A program made the position numbers and the translations under genes. A stretch of DNA of 11,405 bases, from the NCBI GenBank assembly GCA_005882905.1, contig VBBG01000040.1, positions 1 through 11,405 of the forward strand, in the 5' to 3' direction. This DNA is from Candidatus Bathyarchaeota archaeon (GTDB taxonomy: Archaea; Thermoproteota; Bathyarchaeia; 40CM-2-53-6). A model generated the notes under the pieces. It searched no databases. It was not told the DNA's origin and saw nothing but the letters and a program-made list of their open reading frames with translations. Within the stretch, counting starts at the first letter, position 1; each line of letters starts with the position of its first letter. This document shows positions 5,799 to 11,405 of the stretch, one piece after another.

Positions 5799-6740
5799 AT
5801 GCTGCTCCAGATGAGTTCCATGCGCGACGCCTACGCCGACGCTCTTCTAGAGTTGGGATCCAAGGATCTCAGAGTCGTGGTGCTTGGAGCCGACACTTCG
5901 GTCTCGATAAAGACGAGTCTATTTGCGGACCGTTATCCCGAGCGGTTCTTCAATGTCGGGATCGCAGAGTCGAACATGATTGGAATCGCCGCTGGACTCG
6001 CCCTCGCCGGAAAGATTCCCTTTGTCAGCACTTATTCCGCTTTTGTTCCGGGCAAATGCCTCGACCAGATCCGAAACGCGGTTGCCTATCCTAATCTCGA
6101 CGTCAAGATCGTCTCATCCCACGGGGGTCTTACCGTTGGTCCTGATGGTGCCTCTCACCAGACTGTCGAGGATGTCGCGGCGATCAGAGCGATTCCCCAC
6201 ATGCGAGTCGTAGTTCCGGCAGACGCGTCGGCAACCAGAGCCTTGGTGGGTGAATCGTGGAGGACTCCAGGGCCGTTCTACATCCGCCTCAGCAGAGCCA
6301 CGGTGCCGGAGATCTACTCGTCGCCCGCCGACCTTGAGATCGGGAGGGCTGAGATCTTGAGAGAGGGCTCAGACGTTGCGATCATAGCCTGTGGAGTGAT
6401 GGTGAACGAGGCAGTTGAGGCTGCCGAGTCGCTTTCCAAGGAAGGAATATCAGCGGAGGTCATAGACTCTCACACGCTGAAGCCGTTAGATTCCGATACC
6501 ATTCTCAAAACCGCGAAGAAGACTGGCGGGATAATAACCGCCGAAGAGCAGAGCATCATCGGCGGTCTCGGAAGTGCGGTGGCCGAGACTGTCTCGGAAT
6601 CCTACCCTGTGCCAGTGTCCAGGGTTGGCCTCCACGACACTTTCGGAGAGTCTGGCGAGTACAAGGAGCTGATGATTAAGTATGGTCTGACCCCGCAAGA
6701 GATCATCAAAGCTTCCAGGAAACTGGTCGCTTCTAGGTGA
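5799..6740 (+). CDS. tktC: Transketolase, C-terminal subunit
   Basis: This is the second half of the split transketolase: the pyrimidine-binding domain plus the C-terminal transketolase domain. From ATG 5799 it has 313 residues. NVGIAESNMIGIAAGLALAGKIPF (52-75) contains E57, the glutamate that activates the thiamine aminopyrimidine ring. SSHGGLTVGPDGASHQTVEDVA (106-127) supplies the conserved GPDGxSHQ with H120, and VVPADA and YIRLSR follow. The C-terminal part, HTLKPLDSDTI and GGIITAEEQSIIGGLGSAVAE, is the usual family tail. A longer GTG form (5787) is possible but its codon overlaps the strong ribosome binding site. The last codons overlap the ribosome binding site of transaldolase, so translation is likely coupled. 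Confidence 0.94.
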   Translation: MLLQMSSMRDAYADALLELGSKDLRVVVLGADTSVSIKTSLFADRYPERFFNVGIAESNMIGIAAGLALAGKIPFVSTYSAFVPGKCLDQIRNAVAYPNLDVKIVSSHGGLTVGPDGASHQTVEDVAAIRAIPHMRVVVPADASATRALVGESWRTPGPFYIRLSRATVPEIYSSPADLEIGRAEILREGSDVAIIACGVMVNEAVEAAESLSKEGISAEVIDSHTLKPLDSDTILKTAKKTGGIITAEEQSIIGGLGSAVAETVSESYPVPVSRVGLHDTFGESGEYKELMIKYGLTPQEIIKASRKLVASR

Positions 6741-6741
6741 T
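6735..6741 (+). promoter_or_regulatory. Ribosome binding site of transaldolase, overlapping the tktC stop
   Basis: AGGTGAT matches the archaeal anti-Shine-Dalgarno and includes the TGA stop of the transketolase C gene. Seven bases separate it from ATG 6749, which argues for that start rather than the GTG at 6737. Confidence 0.7.
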
Positions 6742-6748
6742 TACTGGA

Positions 6749-7450
6749 ATGAAGATATTCCTAGACACGGCCAACATTCCATCGATCAAGACCTTCGTCG
6801 ACATGGGTGTTCTCGATGGGATAACCACCAACCCGACACTCATCGCGAAAGAGAACAGAGAGTTCACCGAGCTGGTTCATGACATATTGAAACTGGTCCC
6901 GGGTCCAGTGAACCTCGAGGTGGTCAGCCAAGATTCGGAGGGAATGATCAGAGAGGGCCATGATCTCGCCGGCCTCGGACCCAATGTCGTTGTAAAGTGC
7001 CCCATGACAGGGGAAGGGCTCAAGGCAGTGAGGAAACTCCACAAGGACGGCATCAAGACCAATGTGACCCTTATCTTCTCGCCCAACCAGGCACTCTTGG
7101 CAGCGAAGGCTGGAGCAGACTATGCCAGCCCATTCATCGGCCGATTGGACGACGCGGGACACGAGGGGATGAAGATTATCGAAGAGACACTCCGGATCTA
7201 CCAGAACTACGGCCTCGGGACCCAGGTGCTAGTCGCCAGCATACGCCATCCCATCCATGTAGTGGAAGCGGCTAAGCTGGGGGCACACGTTGCCACCATG
7301 CCGCCCGAAGTTCTAGACAAGATGGTGAAGCATCCATTGACGGATATCGGATTGAAAAGGTTCTTGGATGATTGGGAGAAGGCAGGCCTCAGACTCCCAG
7401 AAGGGAGAGCCTCGCCGATGAAGCCGAAGCCGCTGATCCAGCGAGCCTAG
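6749..7450 (+). CDS. tal: Transaldolase, TalC / fructose-6-phosphate-aldolase subfamily
   Basis: This class I aldolase-fold enzyme transfers a dihydroxyacetone unit between sedoheptulose-7-phosphate and glyceraldehyde-3-phosphate, or cleaves fructose-6-phosphate. From ATG 6749 it has 233 residues and begins MKIFLDTANIPSIKTF, followed by GITTNPTLIAKE. VVVKCPMTGEGLKAV carries the Schiff-base lysine, and NVTLIFSPNQALLAAKAGADYASPFIGRLDD and TQVLVASIRHPIHVVEAAKLGAHVATMPP complete the TalC signature. The family is usually about 215-220 residues; here an extra proline- and lysine-rich tail (RASPMKPKPLIQRA) is present. It is the last gene of the kinase-transketolase cluster and completes the non-oxidative pentose phosphate set. 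Sequence alone cannot separate transaldolase from fructose-6-phosphate aldolase activity. Confidence 0.93.
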   Translation: MKIFLDTANIPSIKTFVDMGVLDGITTNPTLIAKENREFTELVHDILKLVPGPVNLEVVSQDSEGMIREGHDLAGLGPNVVVKCPMTGEGLKAVRKLHKDGIKTNVTLIFSPNQALLAAKAGADYASPFIGRLDDAGHEGMKIIEETLRIYQNYGLGTQVLVASIRHPIHVVEAAKLGAHVATMPPEVLDKMVKHPLTDIGLKRFLDDWEKAGLRLPEGRASPMKPKPLIQRA

Positions 7451-7560
7451 ATACCCGCGAGTTTGGCATTCTCCAGACACGATTCCTTATCTCTCTTCCC
7501 CAGTTGCCTCGGGAGCCGTCAATCTTTTGAGGAAGCTCTGAATCCTCTCACTGTTACCCT

Positions 7561-9201
7561 TTGGCGAAGTTCGTATTCGTCACCGGCGGAGTAATGTCCG
7601 GCATAGGCAAGGGCGTCATAGCTGCATCCATCGGCAAGATTCTCCAGGCAAGAAAACTCCGAGTCACCGCGGTCAAGATAGACCCATATCTCAACTACGA
7701 CGCGGGAACGATGAACCCCTACATTCACGGCGAGGTCTTCGTCACCGAGGACGGCGGAGAGACGGACATGGACATCGGCACCTATGAAAGATTCCTCGAC
7801 ATTAACGTACCAAAGAGCCACAACATAACGACGGGTCAGATCTACTCCTCGGTAATCGAGCGCGAGAGAAGAGGAGACTTTCTCGGAAAATGCGTACAGA
7901 TAATTCCTCACATTACAGACGAGATCAAGGATCGGCTCCGGAACATCGCAAGCGAGGGAGTTGACCTTGTGATCGTTGAGATAGGCGGGACTGTCGGCGA
8001 CATCGAATCTCTTCCGTATTTGGAGGCGGCCCGGCAGTTCCGGCTAGATGAAGGAATCAGCAACGTCGTCAATGTTCACGTCACTCTCGTACCAATGCTC
8101 GATGTCGTTGGAGAGCAGAAGACAAAGCCCACACAGCACAGCGTACAAGAGCTCCGAAGGATAGGCGTCCAGCCTGACGTTATAGTCGCCCGTAGCAAGG
8201 TGCCTCTCAGACCGGAACCGAGGAAGAAGATAGCCCTCTTCTGCAACGTAGAGGAATCAGCGGTCTTCACGTCACAAGACATCGCCAGCATCTACGAGTC
8301 TCCCCTCCTCCTGGACGAGCAGGGTCTAGGCAACTATCTCGTAACTAGACTCCAGCTTTCATCAAATTCTCCCGATTGGAGTTCATGGAAGAAGATGATC
8401 AAGAGCCACCTCAGCCCACGAAGCCAGGTAACGATTGCGATCTGTGGAAAATATGCCGAACTGGCAGATTGTTATGTCAGCGTAAATGATGCTCTCCGTG
8501 ACGCTGGAGCGGCCCTCGACGCCAAGGTTAACTTGGAGTTTATTGAGACAGATGATTTCGAGAAGGAACCGGCAAAGGTTAGAGTATTGTCCAGATTCGA
8601 CGGAGTCCTCGTCCCCGGCGGCTTCGGGTCCCGAGGGTCCGAAGGCAAAATCAAGGCCATAGAGTACTCCCGAACCCACAACATCCCCTTCCTAGGAATC
8701 TGCTTCGGATTCCAACTAGCCGTCGTAGAGTATGCCCGCAGCTTGGGCATGGAGGATGCTGGAAGCTCAGAGCTCAACCCGGGATCTAAGAATCATGTTG
8801 TTGACCTTATGCCAGAGCAGAACGACGTCTTGGAGAAGGGGGGAACGATGAGGCTCGGTGCGCATGAGATACTCATCGATGAAGGAACCCTAGCATATTC
8901 TCTCTATCAGAGAACAAAGGTCTGGGAGAGACACAGACACCGGTACGAAGTCAATCCAGAATACATTGCTCAATTGACCTCTGGAGGATTGAGATTCTCT
9001 GGAAGGAGCGATGCCAACCGTAGAATGGAGATTCTTGAACTATCAGGAAACAAATTGCACTTCGCAACCCAGTTCCACGCAGAATTCAAATCTCGACCGG
9101 GAAGACCTTCCCCTCCCTACTCAGGATTGGTGCAGGCTGGACTCAATTCGAAAAATCAAGAGTTGAAGACCCACCCGGTTCTTGCGAGTGCTAGGAAATA
9201 G
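7561..9201 (+). CDS. pyrG: CTP synthase
   Basis: CTP synthase aminates UTP to CTP using ATP and glutamine. The 546 residues match the usual length. The N-terminal synthetase domain starts MAKFVFVTGGVMSGIGKGVIAASIG, with the archaeal GGVMSG form of the loop. KIDPYLNYDAGTMNPYIHGEVFVTEDGGETDMDIGTYERF (39-78) and GEQKTKPTQHSV (184-195) are ligand-binding motifs. The glutamine amidotransferase domain has VPGGFGSRG (351-359), the nucleophile C381 in LGICFGFQ, and H506 and E508 in QFHAEFKSRPGRPSP. The usual FHPEF is FHAEF here. The start is TTG at 7561, the only codon that gives the correct N-terminus. The 110-base gap before it has only weak AT-rich boxes (TCTTTTG at about 7524). A membrane transporter component follows six bases after the stop. 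Confidence 0.97.
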   Translation: MAKFVFVTGGVMSGIGKGVIAASIGKILQARKLRVTAVKIDPYLNYDAGTMNPYIHGEVFVTEDGGETDMDIGTYERFLDINVPKSHNITTGQIYSSVIERERRGDFLGKCVQIIPHITDEIKDRLRNIASEGVDLVIVEIGGTVGDIESLPYLEAARQFRLDEGISNVVNVHVTLVPMLDVVGEQKTKPTQHSVQELRRIGVQPDVIVARSKVPLRPEPRKKIALFCNVEESAVFTSQDIASIYESPLLLDEQGLGNYLVTRLQLSSNSPDWSSWKKMIKSHLSPRSQVTIAICGKYAELADCYVSVNDALRDAGAALDAKVNLEFIETDDFEKEPAKVRVLSRFDGVLVPGGFGSRGSEGKIKAIEYSRTHNIPFLGICFGFQLAVVEYARSLGMEDAGSSELNPGSKNHVVDLMPEQNDVLEKGGTMRLGAHEILIDEGTLAYSLYQRTKVWERHRHRYEVNPEYIAQLTSGGLRFSGRSDANRRMEILELSGNKLHFATQFHAEFKSRPGRPSPPYSGLVQAGLNSKNQELKTHPVLASARK

Positions 9202-9207
9202 ATTCCG

Positions 9208-9813
9208 ATGTCAACGTCAAACATGGAGGCGGGTACAAAAGCTCCGAGAGGAAAGCGCACCCCCGTTCTGACCATTTCCGTAATGGCAATGTTTACCGCA
9301 CTTGTCTTCGTGGTCACGCAATTTGTTTGGGTTCCCATCTCGGCCGTTCCCGGTCAAAGATTTGATGCTGGTGACATCATCATCTTCATCGCCGCTTGGA
9401 CTTTTGGTCCCCTGGTCGGAGGCTTTGCAGGCGGAGTGGGCTCATCGCTTTCAGATGCAGTTGTTGGAGGCGCTCCCTACTGGCCTTTCACTCTGGTCGT
9501 CAAAGGTCTTGAGGGCACAATAGCGGGACTGGTCTTTCGGCGGGTTCCAGGTTCGCGCCTGAAACTTTCGTGGCTATTCGCAAGCCTGGTCATGGTCGGA
9601 GGATATTTCATCACAAACGCAGCCTTCATAGGCCTCATCGTGGGCGCGAATTCCGCACTAAATCCCGGCCTCGTCGGTGCCACTGTCGAGGTTCCTTTTG
9701 ATGTAGCTCAGGTACTCGCCGGAGGCCTCATCGGCAGACCAGTTGCACGATATTTGAGAAATGCTCTGCCCACTGTTCTACCTTCGCCCAGAACTTCTGG
9801 GTCGAAGGCTTGA
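9208..9813 (+). CDS. ECF transporter S component-like membrane protein
   Basis: This 201-residue integral membrane protein resembles the substrate-capturing S component of energy-coupling factor vitamin transporters. After a polar start, hydrophobic segments lie at about 22-42, 55-80, 95-110, 120-148 and 165-180. Typical S-component features are VMAMFTALVFVVTQFV near the first helix, RFDAGDIIIFIAAWTFGPLVGGFAGGVGSSLSDAVVGGAPYWPFTLVVKGLEGTIAGL (51-107), and the GDI/FGPLVGG/GSSLSD pattern. The substrate cannot be read from the sequence; riboflavin, thiamine, queuosine precursors and hydroxymethylpyrimidine are among those of related S proteins. The required ATPase and T subunits are not in the window, so it would use shared ones encoded elsewhere. 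It starts six bases after pyrG and is probably in one operon with it. The last codons lie in a strong hairpin. Confidence 0.85.
   Translation: MSTSNMEAGTKAPRGKRTPVLTISVMAMFTALVFVVTQFVWVPISAVPGQRFDAGDIIIFIAAWTFGPLVGGFAGGVGSSLSDAVVGGAPYWPFTLVVKGLEGTIAGLVFRRVPGSRLKLSWLFASLVMVGGYFITNAAFIGLIVGANSALNPGLVGATVEVPFDVAQVLAGGLIGRPVARYLRNALPTVLPSPRTSGSKA
9781..9808. repeat. Strong hairpin at the convergent 3' ends
   Basis: CCTTCGCCCAG and CTGGGTCGAAGG pair as an 11-base-pair stem with one bulged T and a five-base loop. It lies in the last codons of the ECF gene, three bases before its stop, and 17 bases beyond the lsm stop. It would form in both transcripts. No T-run follows on either strand, so it may be a 3' stability or processing element. 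A 10-base palindrome, ACTAGCTAGT (9824-9833), lies beside it. Confidence 0.5.
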
Positions 9814-9824
9814 TCGCTACCAGA

Positions 9825-10064
9825 CTAGCTAGTAGGTTCGGTTACGCAGATATATAGGACGTTGCTTCCTCTGACTATCAGACTGCCGAAATTTGTCGCG
9901 GGATCCCCGCCACGGTATTCTCTTGCCCCGTCGAGTATTATGTTCATGTGACTGTCGCAGTCGATCATCTTTCCCCGATATTCGGTGTCGTTCTTCAGTT
10001 TCACTGAGACATCACCATTCAGTTTGCGAACGAGAAGGTTCAGCGGTTTTCTTGAGGGTTCCAA
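9825..10064 (-). CDS. Sm-like archaeal RNA-binding protein (Lsm)
   Basis: Archaeal Lsm proteins form rings of six or seven subunits that bind U-rich single-stranded RNA and take part in RNA processing or decay. This 79-residue protein has both Sm motifs: Sm1 at about 19-47 (VSVKLKNDTEYRGKMIDCDSHMNIILDGA, with the D-x-H-M-N RNA-binding turn at 37-41) and Sm2 at about 63-72 (IVRGSNVLYI, with the R-G pair). The start is TTG at 10064. The codon directly upstream is a TAG stop, so no longer form exists. A TATA-like box (10100-10108) sits about 40 bases upstream. In many archaea lsm precedes the ribosomal protein L37e gene; here L37e is not downstream, since the ECF gene converges within 11 bases. 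Confidence 0.93.
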   Translation of the reverse strand: MEPSRKPLNLLVRKLNGDVSVKLKNDTEYRGKMIDCDSHMNIILDGAREYRGGDPATNFGSLIVRGSNVLYICVTEPTS

Positions 10065-10099
10065 CTAGTCCCCTTTGGACGGTCCGCCTTGTTGGAGTC

Positions 10100-10108
10100 C
10101 ATAAAAAC
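10100..10108 (-). promoter_or_regulatory. Candidate TATA box for lsm
   Basis: On the minus strand it reads GTTTTTATG, about 40 bases before the TTG start. It predicts a 14-base leader that includes the AAAGGGGAC stretch before the start codon. Confidence 0.45.
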
Positions 10109-10137
10109 TCTTTGTCAATTCGCTCGGTCGATCCTTT

Positions 10138-10290
10138 CTAGCTTTGAGCTAGTTCCGATTCCTCTCGCTGCATCATCTTCTGATTGTGTTGCTCCTTCCT
10201 GAAATCGGACTTTAGCTTGCCGCATCTTATGCAACGTGCCATCTGTCCCCTTCCACGCCACTGGTGTGAGCATCCTGGCATCCGTGTCAC
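10138..10290 (-). CDS. Small zinc-ribbon-like protein, probably leaderless
   Basis: A 50-residue ORF from GTG 10290 reads VTRMPGCSHQWRGRGQMARCIRCGKLKSDF and so on, ending in a charged helix RKEQHNQKMMQREESELAQS. One C-x-H pair (C7, H9) and a C-x2-C pair (C20, C23) with a CIRCGK knuckle look like a four-ligand zinc site, so it is probably a minimal zinc-binding protein. I know of no function. A TTTAAG box on the minus strand (10313-10319) is about 26 bases upstream of the GTG, as expected for a leaderless archaeal message. ATG starts at 10281 or 10242 are alternatives, but the last would lose C7 and H9. It lies between the methyltransferase and lsm on the same strand. The antisense and out-of-frame ORFs here show no domain. 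Its short length is the main weakness. Confidence 0.55.
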   Translation of the reverse strand: MTRMPGCSHQWRGRGQMARCIRCGKLKSDFRKEQHNQKMMQREESELAQS

Positions 10291-10312
10291 CGATACAAGG
10301 TCTATGTCTAGT

Positions 10313-10319
10313 TCTTAAA
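10313..10319 (-). promoter_or_regulatory. Candidate TATA box for the small zinc-ribbon gene
   Basis: Minus-strand TTTAAGA is centred about 26 bases before GTG 10290, the spacing expected for a transcription start at the start codon. Confidence 0.45.
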
Positions 10320-10353
10320 CTATCCAAGGACCGAAGCCACAACTCGGGATCTT

Positions 10354-10884
10354 TTAGTCGCTCAGACGCAGAAAATGGACGGTTTCCCTGGCAGAAATAC
10401 GTGATGAGTGCTCAGTACCAGCCAGAAGGCGTGGGACATCATTCTCTGGATGTTGAAAGAGGCTCACAGCTAAGACGGCTTTCTTGCGGCAGATTCTTTT
10501 CATTTCGCTCGTCGACGCGCGAAGGCTTGGATCGGCTCGGAGGGTAGAGATCGAGACTAGACAGTTGACCGAATCATTCTTGATTGGGAGCAAACGCGAC
10601 GTTGCCTGGACTAGGTCGGTCTTTCCAGTTCGTCGTCTTTTTGCTGCTTTGAGCATACTCATTGACAGGTCAATGCCGATTGCATACTCGTACAGTTCTT
10701 GGGCACTTTCTAGGAACGTGCCTGGTCCACATCCAACGTCGACAAGGATCTTGAATCTTTCATCTGCAATAAATTCGATGACCGCCTTGTGCTTGGAAGA
10801 CTGTTCCTGTCCGTATAGTTCGTTGTAGGAGGGTGAGAGAGTGTTGTACCGCTCTGCAACTTCTCTATCGTCGTTCTCTTCCAA
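10354..10884 (-). CDS. Class I SAM-dependent methyltransferase, substrate unknown
   Basis: This 176-residue protein has the Rossmann-type methyltransferase fold of the Methyltransf_11/25 kind. Motif I is ILVDVGCGPGTFLE (46-59), an acidic residue ends the second strand (IGIDLSMSML, D72), and LVQATSRLLPIKNDSVNCLVSISTL (91-115) covers motifs II-IV. The N-terminal VAERYNTLSPSYNELYGQEQ is the usual cap helix before motif I. It is at the short end of the family, and the post-motif region (EMKRICRKKAVLAVSLFQHP) is compact; the tail after residue 150 has no recognised domain. The start is TTG at 10884. No ATG or GTG lies just upstream in frame. Small molecule, lipid, tRNA or protein substrates are all possible. 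It is divergent from nucS, with a 52-base gap that carries an AT-rich GATATATT element usable by either gene. Confidence 0.85.
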   Translation of the reverse strand: MEENDDREVAERYNTLSPSYNELYGQEQSSKHKAVIEFIADERFKILVDVGCGPGTFLESAQELYEYAIGIDLSMSMLKAAKRRRTGKTDLVQATSRLLPIKNDSVNCLVSISTLRADPSLRASTSEMKRICRKKAVLAVSLFQHPENDVPRLLAGTEHSSRISARETVHFLRLSD

Positions 10885-10890
10885 ATCATC

Positions 10891-10900
10891 CTGATATATT
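10891..10900. promoter_or_regulatory. TATA-like element between the methyltransferase and nucS
   Basis: CTGATATATT lies about 40 bases before the nucS ATG and fits a plus-strand promoter with a leader of roughly 15 bases. It is too close to the methyltransferase TTG (10884) to place a transcription start before it, unless that start codon is further in. Confidence 0.45.
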
Positions 10901-10936
10901 GCGTAAGGAGAAATGAGTCTTTCCAGGCGGGCTTGA

Positions 10937-11405
10937 ATGGCTGTCTTTGTGTCTCCAGAACTCGAGGAGGCTCGTAGAGAATTGATGAAGGGTCTGGAAG
11001 TTCGGAGGATGATTGTGATGGTGATGTCATGTTCTATCGCCTATTCGGGCCGCACAGGTAGCGATCTTGGAGAAGGAGAGAGGCTCGTGATTCTGAAAGA
11101 AGATGGGTGTGTGTTGATTCATCGTCGAAGGGATTACCAGCCTGTCAACTGGCAACCGTCCGGATGCGTGTTTCAGACTCGGATTGAGGACGGGAAATTG
11201 ATCATTAAGGCTGTTCGTCCGAGTCCACTCGAGACTCTAACCATGATTGTGAGCAGAGTCGAATTCTTAGGGACCTTTCTCTTGACGGACAAGGCGGATT
11301 TCATTCTTCACTCAAGCGAGGAGGAGATGCAGAAGGCGATACTCGCCGAGCCAAGTCTTATCGAACCCGGTCTCCAAATCATCGACCATGAGAAGAGGGT
11401 CGCCC
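10937..11405 (+). CDS. nucS: Endonuclease NucS/EndoMS, N-terminal part
   Basis: NucS (EndoMS) is the non-canonical mismatch-repair nuclease of many archaea and Actinobacteria; it cuts both strands at mismatches and interacts with PCNA. The 156 visible residues cover the N-terminal DNA-binding domain and the linker into the RecB-like nuclease domain. Matches include CSIAYSGRTGSDLGEGERLVILKEDGCVLIHRRRDYQPVNWQPSGC (32-77), with the arginine and tryptophan (R39, W72) at the positions of DNA-contacting residues in Pyrococcus NucS. SRVEFLGTFLLTDKADFILHSSEEEMQKAILAEPSLIEPGLQIID also fits. The catalytic residues lie past base 11405 and cannot be checked. The start is ATG 10937, directly after a stop in frame (TGA at 10934), so no longer form exists. 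An AGGCGG at 10925-10930 may serve as a ribosome binding site. Confidence 0.93.
   Translation, partial: MAVFVSPELEEARRELMKGLEVRRMIVMVMSCSIAYSGRTGSDLGEGERLVILKEDGCVLIHRRRDYQPVNWQPSGCVFQTRIEDGKLIIKAVRPSPLETLTMIVSRVEFLGTFLLTDKADFILHSSEEEMQKAILAEPSLIEPGLQIIDHEKRVA

Noticed and set aside
10115..10342. Minus-strand frame of 75 codons over the small zinc-ribbon gene
   Set aside because: The competing frame has the cysteine pattern and promoter spacing; this one shows no motif. I also considered ribosomal protein L37e here, but the cysteine spacing and length do not fit.
10710..11030. Minus-strand frame of 106 codons across the methyltransferase and nucS starts
   Set aside because: It overlaps two well-supported genes out of frame and has a low-complexity Ser/Pro/Thr composition.

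Overview
This window looks chromosomal and archaeal. The markers are an Sm-like archaeal protein (Lsm), the N-terminal part of an EndoMS/NucS nuclease, a CTP synthase of archaeal type, a transketolase split into two genes, a short TalC-type transaldolase, a SpoVT/AbrB regulator, TATA-like boxes about 25 bases before starts, and GGTGA-type ribosome binding sites. I lean towards the Thermoproteota (TACK) side, for example a Nitrososphaeria- or Bathyarchaeia-like lineage; this is an inference from gene content. No rRNA, tRNA, CRISPR array, insertion sequence, integrase or plasmid function was seen, so most of the window is ordinary core metabolism.

Layout. Bases 1-3505 are read from the minus strand and carry fatty-acid or acyl-CoA electron-transfer functions: a FixC-type ETF:quinone oxidoreductase-like flavoprotein (partial), a helix-turn-helix protein of unknown role, a two-helix membrane protein with a zinc ribbon, a gene-poor stretch of about 540 bases with repeats and dyads, and an acyl-CoA dehydrogenase. 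The acyl-CoA dehydrogenase shares a short divergent promoter region with a plus-strand AbrB-family gene at 3621. Bases 3897-7450 are a tight plus-strand sugar-phosphate cluster: a heptose-kinase-like PfkB protein with an altered active-site loop, transketolase N and C subunits, and transaldolase. A second plus-strand pair follows: CTP synthase (pyrG) and an ECF-type membrane substrate-binding component. The end of that pair converges on minus-strand lsm. Beyond lsm lie a very small zinc-binding ORF and a SAM-dependent methyltransferase, both minus strand, and then the divergently transcribed nucS, which runs off the window.

How they fit together. Transketolase and transaldolase interconvert triose, tetrose, pentose, hexose and sedoheptulose phosphates, which supplies ribose without a classical oxidative pentose phosphate route. 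The kinase-like protein in front resembles the enzyme that phosphorylates a heptose 7-phosphate, a compound derived from a transketolase/transaldolase product, but its anion-hole motif is degenerate. Acyl-CoA dehydrogenase would pass electrons via ETF to the FixC-like protein, which suggests a heterotrophic or fatty-acid/amino-acid degrading lifestyle.

The most interesting items are the altered kinase, the unlisted small zinc-ribbon gene between lsm and the methyltransferase, the repeat- and dyad-containing gap at 1783-2320, and the contrast between TTG/GTG starts on promoter-proximal genes and ATG starts on genes inside operons. I did not find a clearly new multi-gene defence or mobile system here.
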